A stretch of 8,057 bases of DNA from Bacteroidota bacterium. Its GTDB lineage: Bacteria; Bacteroidota; Ignavibacteria; Ignavibacteriales; Ignavibacteriaceae. Made by a program: the position numbers and the translations under genes. Below the pieces are notes generated by a model. It worked only from the letters and a program-made list of their open reading frames with translations. It was not told where the DNA came from and ran no database searches. Within the stretch, counting starts at the first letter, position 1. Each line of letters begins with the position of its first letter. Shown here in pieces: positions 1 through 6,459 of this stretch. The stretch lies in NCBI GenBank assembly GCA_021778375.1, contig JAJYCM010000116.1, positions 1 to 8,057 on the forward strand, written 5' to 3'.

Positions 1-68
1 AAGGAATTTCTGATTTTCCTTTATGCAATAAAAGTTTTAATCTTTCTTACAGTGGATTCGATTTGTAA
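1..68 (+). CDS. C-terminal tail of a partial upstream gene, probably the large subunit of an energy-converting hydrogenase-related complex
   Basis: The frame beginning at position 3 is open from the window edge to a TAA at 66-68 and gives 21 residues, including SDFPLCNKSFNLSYSGFDL. It ends 17 bp before the small-subunit ATG, the spacing expected of an operon partner. In group 4 [NiFe] hydrogenases the large subunit usually sits just upstream of the small subunit, and its C-terminus carries a DPCxxC motif that ligates nickel. This tail holds a single Cys and no CxxC, which fits the Ehr (hydrogenase-related) class that has lost the nickel ligands. A C-terminal extension beyond the motif cannot be excluded, because the rest of the gene is outside the window. 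The frame choice rests on the gene context and on the other frames: frame 2 has an early stop, and frame 1 runs into the next gene. The assignment is inference. Confidence 0.5.
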   Translation, partial: GISDFPLCNKSFNLSYSGFDL

Positions 69-85
69 AATTAGTTTAGGTAAAA

Positions 86-838
86 ATGTTAGACTTAATT
101 AAACTTAGAAAACAGCACGGTTACCAGGCGATTCCTGATATTAAAAACGCAAAGATTTTATCTACACATCGCGGATACCCGGTAATTGACGAGTCGAAAT
201 GCGTAGGCGGTTGTTCGGACTGCAAAAATGTTTGTTCGACGAACGCAATAAAAGTTAATCCTCTTTCGATTGATTTGGGTAAATGTATATTCTGCGGAGA
301 GTGTGAACGTGCTTGTCAAGCGGGAGCAATAAAGTTTACTAATGAATATAAATTGGGCAGCACAGGGAGAGATAATTTAATAATTACTTCGGGGAAGTTG
401 TTTGTTGATTATGAAAAGGAAGCGATTGAGTCAAGAAAGGAAATTCATAAAATATTTGGAAGCTCATTAAAGCTACGGCAAGTGTCTGCAGGCGGCTGCA
501 ACGGATGTGAGATGGAGCTGGCTGCTTGTGGAAATGTAAATTTTGACATGGGCAGATTTGGAATTGATTTTGTCGCTTCGCCTCGACATGCAGACGGAAT
601 TGTAATCACAGGTCCTATCACAAAAAATATGGCGCCGGCTTTAATGGATGCTTATAAAAGCGTGAACAGTCCGAAGATAGTAATTGCGGTTGGAGCTTGC
701 ACTATAAGCGGGGGAGTATTTGAAGATTCGGAAGCATTAAATCGAAGCTTCTTGAGCGAAATAAAAATTGACTTATATATACCTGGATGCCCGCCTCACC
801 CGCTTACAATCATAAATGCAATATTAGATTTTATTTGA
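86..838 (+). CDS. Ferredoxin-fused group 4 hydrogenase / Ehr-type small subunit (NuoB/HycG-like)
   Basis: This 250-residue electron-transfer subunit belongs to a membrane-bound, complex I-related hydrogenase or hydrogenase-like complex on the cytoplasmic face. Residues about 30-85 form a two-[4Fe-4S] ferredoxin domain: cluster 1 Cys39, 43, 46 and 50, cluster 2 Cys67, 70, 73 and 77. Residues about 125-250 are the NuoB/HycG domain, with GGCNGCE (Cys138, Cys141), GACTISGG (Cys205) and PGCPPHP (Cys235), the four ligands of the proximal [4Fe-4S] cluster. The fusion merges what HycF and HycG do separately in E. coli formate hydrogenlyase. Cluster 1 has an extra residue in its first spacing (CxxxCxxCxxxC instead of CxxCxxCxxxC), and neither cluster has the usual Pro after its last Cys. 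A purine-rich TTTAGG lies 6 nt before the ATG. It is the last gene of its operon: the next gene is on the opposite strand. Family membership is secure. Whether the complex evolves H2 or is an Ehr complex depends on the large subunit, whose visible tail lacks CxxC. Confidence 0.9.
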   Translation: MLDLIKLRKQHGYQAIPDIKNAKILSTHRGYPVIDESKCVGGCSDCKNVCSTNAIKVNPLSIDLGKCIFCGECERACQAGAIKFTNEYKLGSTGRDNLIITSGKLFVDYEKEAIESRKEIHKIFGSSLKLRQVSAGGCNGCEMELAACGNVNFDMGRFGIDFVASPRHADGIVITGPITKNMAPALMDAYKSVNSPKIVIAVGACTISGGVFEDSEALNRSFLSEIKIDLYIPGCPPHPLTIINAILDFI

Positions 839-913
839 AGAATCCTTTTACCGGATGGGGACTTTTAGCATAACCTTTCTGTCTATAAATTATAACTGAT
901 TTTACGCGAGCAT

Positions 914-961
914 TGGAGTAATGGAATAGTGGAGTGGTGGAGTACTGGAATGATGGAATAG
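914..961. repeat. Six tandem 8-bp repeats, consensus TGGARTRN
   Basis: Six consecutive octamers start at 914, 922, 930, 938, 946 and 954. Every unit begins TGGA, the fifth base is A or G, the sixth is always T, and the last two positions vary (AA, AG, GG, AC, GA, AG). The phase is perfect with no indels. The array lies in the gap between two convergently ending genes, with stop codons in all the frames I checked, so it does not look coding. The G-rich, C-poor strand asymmetry is conspicuous in an AT-rich genome. It resembles a degenerate minisatellite or one copy of a dispersed intergenic repeat. Its function is unknown. Confidence 0.85.
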
Positions 962-981
962 ATCTGAGATTTCCATTATTC
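948..981. repeat. Hairpin: 11-bp inverted repeat with a 12-nt loop at the end of the octamer array
   Basis: GAATGATGGAA (948-958) pairs with TTCCATTATTC (971-981) over 11 bp with a single G-U wobble, around a 12-nt loop. The left arm is made of the last repeat units, so the right arm is in effect an inverted partial copy of the repeat. The hairpin lies between the converging 3' ends of the hydrogenase-like operon and the minus-strand gene and could slow or end transcription. There is no U-tract after it on either strand, so a canonical intrinsic terminator is not supported. Confidence 0.5.
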
Positions 982-1032
982 AAAGATTACATCTTGCACA
1001 CTGCTTTTTAGTAGCTTGAATTATAATTTAGT

Positions 1033-1755
1033 TTAGTTATTAGCCGCTTCTTTTTTCGGTTGTGTAAGAGGAAATAACTGAGCAAAGGTGGCAGAATAAA
1101 TACCCACCTTCGGAACAGGCAAATCAAGTATTGCGGTCAAATAAATAATACAGGATTTATATTTAAGCAACAGTTTTTTTTGAGATGCATTTAGATTTAG
1201 TTGTAATTCATTAGTACTTTCGATTTCGGCAAATGTTATTTCCTGTGATATATGGATTATTGAAATTGGAACCTTATTCCTCGGTTTAGGATTTTGAAAT
1301 GCTATTACCGCATAAATCAAAAATGGGGAATTTATTTCAGGTACTTCTGCATTATTATTTAAATTTATTTTAAATTTTATTGTTTTACCATCGAATGAAA
1401 TATTTTCTATACCCGCAAAGCTGGTTGATAAATTTGGAGTGATGATATTAGACGTGGTAAGGAAGCCTTCGTGAATAGATTTAATATTATACTTCAGTAA
1501 TTTATTAAAAGAAGTATATCCTTTTATTTTAGCATATTTCCATATTTGGGAGAGTTCCGGGATTGAGTTAACATATTTAGCAAATTGAATTGCAATGCCG
1601 AATCTTCCTCTATTAGCTATTGACGAATCACTTTGGCTTGCATTATATTTTTTAGGTCTTATGGAGGCAAATGGTACGCCGTTAATGATTCTATAAACAT
1701 AATCGCCTGATTTGCCTTTAGGTTTACCGAGTAACCCAGTTATAATTCTTACCAT
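1033..1755 (-). CDS. Protein of unknown function, DUF6266-like in layout
   Basis: This 240-residue protein has no recognised enzymatic motif. The N-terminal region (residues 1 to about 75) is basic and glycine-rich: GLLGKPKGKSGD, then a stretch ending RPKKYNASQSDSS, then an Arg/Phe/Ala segment (RGRFGIAIQFAKYVN). The C-terminal ~110 residues alternate hydrophobic and polar residues like a beta-sandwich. This layout resembles the DUF6266 proteins of Bacteroidota (short Gly/Lys N-terminus with GKxGxxV, helical middle, beta-rich C-terminus), from memory of that family and without an alignment. The frame opens further upstream to an ATG at 1839, which would add 28 hydrophobic residues. I prefer the ATG at 1755 because GGGAAG lies 5 nt before it and the family-like sequence begins there. 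It has no same-strand neighbour: it converges with the hydrogenase-type gene and diverges from the permease. It may be an accessory or horizontally acquired gene. No function is assigned. Confidence 0.75.
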   Translation of the reverse strand: MVRIITGLLGKPKGKSGDYVYRIINGVPFASIRPKKYNASQSDSSIANRGRFGIAIQFAKYVNSIPELSQIWKYAKIKGYTSFNKLLKYNIKSIHEGFLTTSNIITPNLSTSFAGIENISFDGKTIKFKINLNNNAEVPEINSPFLIYAVIAFQNPKPRNKVPISIIHISQEITFAEIESTNELQLNLNASQKKLLLKYKSCIIYLTAILDLPVPKVGIYSATFAQLFPLTQPKKEAANN

Positions 1756-2136
1756 GTAAACTTCCCTTTTATATTTAAATATAATAATAAGCCAAGAAAA
1801 GGCCGAGATAATAGGAATTATTGCGTATTCAGAGTGCATTCATATTTGGTAGAATTTGGTGGGAAATAATAATAAAAATAGCATTATTATTTTTTATAAA
1901 AGTATAAAACATAGTTGCTAAAGTCAATATTTCTTGCATTAGGATATTGTCGGTAAATCATTTTTACAACTTTCAGAGTTCATAATGTCTTTTGATTATT
2001 TATTTTATAATTTTGTAAAGAAAAATTCTGATAAAATATTTAGCGGATGTACTCGCTCATATTATTCCATGTAATAGTTGATGTGAAATTATTAGAGTTC
2101 TATTAAAAAATCTTCAATTAACAATGAAAGATTTCT
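1756..2136. other. Divergent intergenic spacer without a gene
   Basis: This 381-bp AT-rich region separates the minus-strand gene from the permease and must hold both their promoters. On the plus strand TAATTTTG at 2008-2015 matches the Bacteroidota -7 box (TAnnTTTG). A TTTG at 1991-1994 is only 13 bp upstream, too close for a normal -33 element, so the promoter call is weak. A short direct repeat, ATTTGGT AGA ATTTGGT, lies at about 1844-1860. A 29-codon frame starts at 1985 but has no convincing support. I see no RNA gene or riboswitch. Confidence 0.4.
1761..1766 (-). promoter_or_regulatory. Ribosome binding site that decides the start of the minus-strand gene
   Basis: Read on the minus strand, AAGGGAAG precedes the ATG at 1755; the GGGAAG core is 5 nt away. 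No comparable site precedes the upstream in-frame ATG at 1839, which supports the shorter protein without the hydrophobic 28-residue leader. Confidence 0.5.
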
Positions 2137-3405
2137 ATGGACACTAAATTATTGAACGAATGCGAAAAACCTACCAGGCTTCATTATAAGATTCTATTTA
2201 TGAGTTGGGCTGGTTGGGTTTTCGATTTTTATGATCTTATTCTTTTTTCATTTCTACTTATTCCAATTAGTAAAGAACTTCATTTATCTAATTTTGATCT
2301 TTCCTGGGTGCTTGGCTCATCTTTAGCTGCTACTGCAATCGGCGGAGTTATCTTTGGGGTTTTATCGGATCGCTTTGGAAGAAGAAATGTTCTGCAATGG
2401 ACAATTCTTACATACAGCATTGGAACTTTCCTTTGCGGAATTTCTTCATCTATCTGGATTCTTTTGTTTTTTAGAATTATTACCGGGCTTGGTGTAGGGG
2501 GTGAATGGGCAACAGGTCAAACTTATGTTGGCGAAACTTTTCCCGCAAAGGTCCGGGGACGCTATGGAGCTTTTATGCAATCCGGAGCACCCTTCGGTAT
2601 TATTTTGGCTTCAATAATTGGAGGAATTTTAGAACCACATATCGGTTGGAGAGTATGTTTTTTCATTTCAATTGCACCGGCGCTTCTTGTAGTTCTAATT
2701 AGGAAAGGGTTACCGGAATCAGACGTCTGGCTGCAAAGGAAAAAGTTAGCGTTAAATACCGTTTCGGATAATGAGCCTCCTGAAGAAAAAAGCACTAACA
2801 GCTTTATTTTATTATTTACAAAACAGTACCGCAGTATTTTTATCAAATGCCTTATACTTGCTATTTTTGATATGTCTGCTTATTGGTTTACTTATACCTG
2901 GCTTCCGGCATATTTACACCAACAGCGTCAATTCACAATGGTTAAATCTGCTGAATGGATGCTGATAACACAAGCCGGCGGACTGCTAGGATATTTTACA
3001 TTTGGTTTTTTTGCTGATAGATTCGGACGGAGACCTGCGTATTCGGTTTATTCAGTAATTATGGCTATCGGTTTAATAATGATTACACTTTTATGGGATC
3101 TAGTTATAAAATATCCGCCGCTTATTTTAAGTTTTATGTTTCTTGTCGGATTAGGCACGGGAATGTTTAGCGGATATGGACCATTATTTACAGAATTATT
3201 TCCCACAAAAATTCGTAATACCGCAATGGGTTCTGCATTTAATCTTGCTCGCGGTATCCAATTTTTTACTCCGGTAATTATTGCTACAATTGCAGTCGAT
3301 TATGGACTGAGCGGAGGAATCTCTCTTGCTGCACTTTTTGCAATTTTAACAGGTGCATGGGTCTGGGTTTTCCCCGAAACAAAGGGACAGAAGATAGTGA
3401 TTTAA
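2137..3405 (+). CDS. MFS transporter, metabolite/carboxylate:H+ symporter-like
   Basis: This 422-residue inner-membrane permease has 12 predicted membrane segments in two six-helix halves joined by a charged central loop (about residues 195-230). The MFS motif A appears in both halves: GVLSDRFGRRN at 74-84 and FADRFGRRPAY at about 291-301. RIITGLGVGGEW (113-124), followed by VGETFPAKVRGRYGAF, is the signature of the metabolite:H+ and sialate:H+ symporter branches of MFS. The first helix carries WVFDFYDLILFSF (residues 27-39), whose acidic residues fit proton coupling. A second family-type motif, TELFPTKIRNTAMG, lies in the C-terminal half. Members carry sialate, lactate, aromatic acids, dicarboxylates or sugars acids; the substrate cannot be read from the sequence. 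The gene seems monocistronic: 209 bp separate it from cysE. The ATG is preceded only by a weak purine run (GAAAG); an ATG at 2123 is out of frame. Confidence 0.85.
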   Translation: MDTKLLNECEKPTRLHYKILFMSWAGWVFDFYDLILFSFLLIPISKELHLSNFDLSWVLGSSLAATAIGGVIFGVLSDRFGRRNVLQWTILTYSIGTFLCGISSSIWILLFFRIITGLGVGGEWATGQTYVGETFPAKVRGRYGAFMQSGAPFGIILASIIGGILEPHIGWRVCFFISIAPALLVVLIRKGLPESDVWLQRKKLALNTVSDNEPPEEKSTNSFILLFTKQYRSIFIKCLILAIFDMSAYWFTYTWLPAYLHQQRQFTMVKSAEWMLITQAGGLLGYFTFGFFADRFGRRPAYSVYSVIMAIGLIMITLLWDLVIKYPPLILSFMFLVGLGTGMFSGYGPLFTELFPTKIRNTAMGSAFNLARGIQFFTPVIIATIAVDYGLSGGISLAALFAILTGAWVWVFPETKGQKIVI

Positions 3406-3475
3406 TTCTTGCCGTAGTAAGAAAGATTCTAAATTTATCTTTAATCTTAACATTCATTTTAATTGCTGACAATCG

Positions 3476-3499
3476 GCTTGACTTAATTTTTTCATAAAT
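3476..3499 (+). repeat. Direct repeat copy 1 (TTGACT element) upstream of cysE
   Basis: This 24-bp copy reads GCTTGACT, one extra T, then AATTTTTTCATAAAT. It matches copy 2 at 3544-3566 except for that single T. TTGACT is one base from the sigma-70 -35 consensus TTGACA. The copy start points are 68 bp apart. It may be a duplicated promoter or regulator site; no exact -10 at ideal spacing is evident. Confidence 0.75.
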
Positions 3500-3543
3500 A
3501 ATGAAAGTTGGCGCAGCGCACTTCTGTTTAAATGCCTATAATA

Positions 3544-3566
3544 GCTTGACTAATTTTTTCATAAAT
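3544..3566 (+). repeat. Direct repeat copy 2 (TTGACT element) upstream of cysE
   Basis: This 23-bp copy reads GCTTGACT then AATTTTTTCATAAAT and is identical to copy 1 apart from a one-base deletion. It ends 48 bp before the cysE ATG, a suitable place for a promoter or operator. A -10-like TACTAT lies at 3573-3578, with a 21-bp gap from TTGACT that is longer than the usual 17. Confidence 0.75.
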
Positions 3567-3614
3567 TTCATTTACTATTTTATATTGTTTTTGCGATAAT
3601 TTGGTAAGTATAAT

Positions 3615-4478
3615 ATGATAAACAAAATTCAAAAGGATTCCCCTTATTTTGAGTTTGCAAATAAGCTTTTAGTGAAAAGAGAGCTTCATTCATGCAATGC
3701 TTCAATGAAAATTGAGTCGATAGATTTCTTGAATGAGCTAAAGGATTTTCTCTTCCCGCATTTTTCTAATAAAATTTATTATTCCCAGGAAGACGTTGTA
3801 TCAAAGCTTCAACTTCTTGAACGAAACCTCATTTCGCTATTGAAGCTAACAACTGAAATTTCCGAAGAAGATCTTGAAAAAAGAGCCAATCAATTTATAA
3901 CTAAAATTCCTTTTGTTCACGATATGCTTTGGGAAGATGCGGAAGCAATTTATCAAGGAGATCCAGCCGCCGAAAGCGTGGATGAGGTTATCTTAGCTTA
4001 TCCGGGATTTATGGCAATACTTATTTATAGGCTTGCACACGAATTATACAAAATAAAAGTTCCTATCATTCCAAGAATTTTAACAGAACATGCTCATCAA
4101 TCAACCGGTATTGATATTCACCCCGGAGCAGAAATTGATTCGCCATTTTTTATTGATCATGGAACAGGCATTGTAATCGGTGAGACTACTAAGATCGGAA
4201 AAAACGTTAAAGTTTATCAAGGCGTTACACTCGGTGCTTTGAGCGTTGATAAGTCACTTGCAAATATTAAGCGTCATCCAACAATTGAAGACGACGTTAT
4301 AATTTATTCTCAAGCCGTAATTCTCGGAGGAGAAACTGTTATTGGTAAAAACAGTATAATCGGCGGCAACGCTTGGTTAACGCAAAGTGTTCTGCCAAAT
4401 TCAGTCGTTTATAGTAAGATTGAAGTAAAAGTTAGATCAAATGAAAATTATTTTAATACAATGGAATTTATAATCTAA
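3615..4478 (+). CDS. cysE: Serine O-acetyltransferase
   Basis: This cytoplasmic enzyme transfers acetyl from acetyl-CoA to L-serine to give O-acetylserine, the first step of cysteine synthesis. Its 287 residues are close to the family length (E. coli 273). Residues 1 to about 155 are the helical N-terminal domain, with the family segment DPAAESVDEVILAYPGF at 116-132. From about 165 to 265 hexapeptide repeats form the left-handed beta-helix. Asp167 (in GIDIHP) and His182 (in DHGTG) are 15 residues apart, matching the catalytic Asp143/His158 pair of E. coli CysE. KRHPTIEDDV and GGETVIGKNSIIGGNAW follow, as in the CoA-binding part of the family. The protein ends Glu-Phe-Ile-Ile; a C-terminal Ile is the residue that inserts into the CysK active site in the cysteine synthase complex. 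cysK follows after 9 bp. The ribosome site is weak (GGTAAG, 8 nt before the ATG). Activity is probably inhibited by cysteine, as is known for the family. Confidence 0.95.
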   Translation: MINKIQKDSPYFEFANKLLVKRELHSCNASMKIESIDFLNELKDFLFPHFSNKIYYSQEDVVSKLQLLERNLISLLKLTTEISEEDLEKRANQFITKIPFVHDMLWEDAEAIYQGDPAAESVDEVILAYPGFMAILIYRLAHELYKIKVPIIPRILTEHAHQSTGIDIHPGAEIDSPFFIDHGTGIVIGETTKIGKNVKVYQGVTLGALSVDKSLANIKRHPTIEDDVIIYSQAVILGGETVIGKNSIIGGNAWLTQSVLPNSVVYSKIEVKVRSNENYFNTMEFII

Positions 4479-4487
4479 GGATGAAGA

Positions 4488-5399
4488 ATGAGATACAATA
4501 ATATTTTAGAAGCGATAGGCAATACTCCTCACATAAAAATTAATAAGTTATACGGAGACAAACAAAATGTTTGGGTTAAGCTTGAAAAAGCTAATCCGGG
4601 CGGAAGCATAAAAGATAGAATCGCTTTGTCGATGGTTGAAGATGCCGAAAAGAAAGGGATATTAAAAAAAGGCAGTATTATTGTTGAACCGACGTCAGGC
4701 AATACCGGTATTGGACTGGCTATGGTTGCGGCTGTAAAAGAGTACGAAATTATTCTAGTCATGCCGGATTCGATGTCAATTGAAAGAAGAAAATTAATGT
4801 CTGCTTATGGTGCAAAGTTTGAACTTACTCCCCGTGAATTTGGTATGAAAGGTGCAATTGAAAAAGCAAAAGAAATTGCTGCTAGCAATCCGAAGGTTTG
4901 GATACCTCAGCAGTTTGATAATCCGGCAAATGTTGAAGCTCATGTAAATTTTACTTCTAGGGAAATCGTTGCAGATTTCCCTAACGGAATAGATTATTTG
5001 ATCACCGGCGTTGGTACGGGTGGGCATATTACCGGCGTTGCAAGAGTCTTGAAGAATAAATTTCCGAACATTAAAGTGTATGCCGTGGAACCATCCACTT
5101 CTGCGGTTATTTCCGGTGGTAAACCCGGACCGCATCCATTACAGGGACTTGGGGCAGGTTTTATTCCAAATAATCTCGATACAGCATTACTTGATGGAGC
5201 AATTTCAGTAACTAAGGAAGAAGCTTTTGAATATGCTCAACGTGCTGCAAAAGAAGAAGGCTTGTTAATTGGAATTTCTTCAGGTGCATCGTTAGCGGCA
5301 GTCGCCCAAAAGTTAAAAGAAATTCCTGAAGGAAAAACAATTCTGACTTTCAATTACGATACCGGCGAAAGATATTTATCAATCGACGGATTATTTTAA
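4488..5399 (+). CDS. cysK: Cysteine synthase (O-acetylserine sulfhydrylase)
   Basis: This PLP enzyme combines O-acetylserine with sulfide to give cysteine and acetate. Its 303 residues form the usual fold-type II enzyme. Lys42 in NPGGSIKDR is the PLP Schiff-base lysine; PTSGNTG (68-74) is the substrate-carboxylate loop; GVGTGGHITG (174-183) is the glycine-rich phosphate-binding loop; and Ser265 in SSGAS (264-268) is the residue that contacts the PLP ring nitrogen. QQFDNPANVEAH (141-152) and the C-terminal YDTGERYLS (290-298) are also family hallmarks. The close relatives cystathionine beta-synthase and O-phosphoserine sulfhydrylase share the fold, but the lack of extra domains and the cysE gene directly upstream favour cysteine synthase. 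AAGGA overlaps the cysE stop and lies 6 nt from the ATG, so the two genes are very likely co-transcribed and translated together. The segment VNFTSREIVADF (153-164) departs from the common Ala-His-Tyr-x-x-T-G-P-E-I form of the family. Confidence 0.96.
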   Translation: MRYNNILEAIGNTPHIKINKLYGDKQNVWVKLEKANPGGSIKDRIALSMVEDAEKKGILKKGSIIVEPTSGNTGIGLAMVAAVKEYEIILVMPDSMSIERRKLMSAYGAKFELTPREFGMKGAIEKAKEIAASNPKVWIPQQFDNPANVEAHVNFTSREIVADFPNGIDYLITGVGTGGHITGVARVLKNKFPNIKVYAVEPSTSAVISGGKPGPHPLQGLGAGFIPNNLDTALLDGAISVTKEEAFEYAQRAAKEEGLLIGISSGASLAAVAQKLKEIPEGKTILTFNYDTGERYLSIDGLF

Positions 5400-5429
5400 A
5401 TAATTATAAAAATTTATTAGAGGGAAAAT

Positions 5430-6440
5430 ATGGAACTAAGATATCTTGGAAACACCGGAGTAAAAGTCTCTGAAATTTGTTTCGGAGCGATGACATTCGG
5501 GGGAAAAGGCTATTGGAGGAGCATCGGGCAGCTTGAACAAAAAGAAGCAACTGGTTTGGTAAACTTAGCCTTCGACGGCGGAATAAATTTTTTTGATACT
5601 GCAGATGTTTACTCAGAAGGATTATCCGAGGAGATGCTTGGAAAAGCACTCGGTGAAAGACGAAAAGAAATTATTCTTGCCACTAAAGTTAGGGGCAGAA
5701 CCGGAGCTGGTCCGAATGATGTCGGTCTTTCGCGTCATCATATAATTGAAAATTGCAATGCAAGCTTAAAACGATTAGGAACGGATTACATAGACCTTTA
5801 TCAAGTTCACAGCTTTGATCCTTATACGCCTCTTGAAGAAACACTTCGTGCACTTGATGATTTAGTTCGTATGGGAAAAGTCCGCTACATAGGCGTATCA
5901 AACTACACCGGCTGGCAGTTGATGAAAGCATTATCAATTTCCGAAAGGCAGAATTTGGAAAAGTTCGTTACACTTCAAGCATTTTATTCTTTAATTGCGC
6001 GAGACTTAGAAAATGAAATGGTACCGCTTTGCTTAGATCAAAAATTAGGAGTGCTCCCATGGAGTCCTTTAGGAGGCGGCTTTTTAACAGGCAAATATAG
6101 ACGTGGGAAACCACGCCCAACTGATGCAAGACGCACCGATCCGGAAAATCAATTTCTTCAGTTTGATGAAGAAAAGGGATTTGACATAATTGACGAGCTT
6201 GAGCGTATCGCAAAAAATCATAGTGCTTCAATTGTTCAGTCTGCTATAAATTATTTATTAAGAAAGCCTGCAGTATCGTCTGTAATAATCGGGGCGAAGA
6301 CAAAAGAACAACTTTCAGAAAACATTAAGGCATCTGACTGGGAAATGACTCCGGAAGAGGTGAGTAGACTTGATGAATTAAGCAAGCCTCCCCGAGCCTA
6401 TCCTTACTGGATGCTACAGAGGACAGTACAAGACAGATAA
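5430..6440 (+). CDS. Aldo/keto reductase
   Basis: This 336-residue NAD(P)H-dependent carbonyl reductase has the (beta/alpha)8-barrel aldo/keto reductase fold and is cytoplasmic. The catalytic tetrad is visible: Asp56 in FFDTADVY, Tyr61 in the same motif, Lys86 in LATKV and His127 in LYQVHS. The N-terminal LRYLGNTGVKVSEICFGAMTFGG and the C-terminal IIGAKTKEQLSEN (cofactor phosphate binding) are typical of the oxidoreductase / YajO-type branch. The substrate is not predictable; members reduce aldehydes and sugars such as xylose precursors or methylglyoxal. AGAGGG lies 5 nt before the ATG. Only 30 bp separate it from the cysK stop, with no terminator-like structure, so it may be read through from the cysE promoter, although no metabolic link to cysteine synthesis is evident. 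Confidence 0.93.
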   Translation: MELRYLGNTGVKVSEICFGAMTFGGKGYWRSIGQLEQKEATGLVNLAFDGGINFFDTADVYSEGLSEEMLGKALGERRKEIILATKVRGRTGAGPNDVGLSRHHIIENCNASLKRLGTDYIDLYQVHSFDPYTPLEETLRALDDLVRMGKVRYIGVSNYTGWQLMKALSISERQNLEKFVTLQAFYSLIARDLENEMVPLCLDQKLGVLPWSPLGGGFLTGKYRRGKPRPTDARRTDPENQFLQFDEEKGFDIIDELERIAKNHSASIVQSAINYLLRKPAVSSVIIGAKTKEQLSENIKASDWEMTPEEVSRLDELSKPPRAYPYWMLQRTVQDR

Positions 6441-6459
6441 ATTATTGCTAAATGTATTT

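Larger units (their letters stand above)
3406..3614. other. Spacer between the permease and cysE, probable cysE operon promoter region
   Basis: The first part holds only a weak hairpin just after the permease stop: AAAGAT (3422-3427) with ATCTTT (3437-3442), 9-nt loop, a poor terminator. The second part holds the duplicated TTGACT-containing element described separately, then an AT-rich stretch up to the cysE ATG. No upstream small gene or recognisable riboswitch is visible. Confidence 0.45.

Noticed and set aside
914..981. Octamer array considered as a CRISPR or an attachment site.
   Set aside because: Units are 8 bp with no spacers, no cas genes or integrase are nearby, and there is no tRNA gene.
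2008..2015. TAATTTTG, a match to the Bacteroidota -7 promoter box TAnnTTTG, ahead of the permease.
   Set aside because: The only nearby TTTG is 13 bp upstream, too close for a -33 element, and such boxes are frequent by chance in AT-rich DNA. Kept only as a remark in the spacer entry.
1985..2074. 29-codon plus-strand frame in the divergent spacer (starts MSFDYLFYNF).
   Set aside because: No convincing ribosome site, AT-rich composition like the surrounding non-coding DNA, and no recognisable sequence; length is within chance.
2562..2846. 94-codon minus-strand frame inside the permease gene.
   Set aside because: It is antisense to a well-supported transporter with conserved motifs and has no recognisable domain.
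3422..3442. AAAGAT/ATCTTT hairpin after the permease as a terminator.
   Set aside because: Six weak pairs, a 9-nt loop and no U-run; not enough to call a terminator.
4794..5135. 113-codon minus-strand frame inside cysK.
   Set aside because: Mirror of the strongly conserved cysteine synthase coding sequence; no ribosome site or domain of its own.
5404..6231. Three minus-strand frames of 81-87 codons under the aldo/keto reductase gene.
   Set aside because: All lie antisense to a full-length reductase with an intact catalytic tetrad; their compositions look like reverse-complement artefacts.
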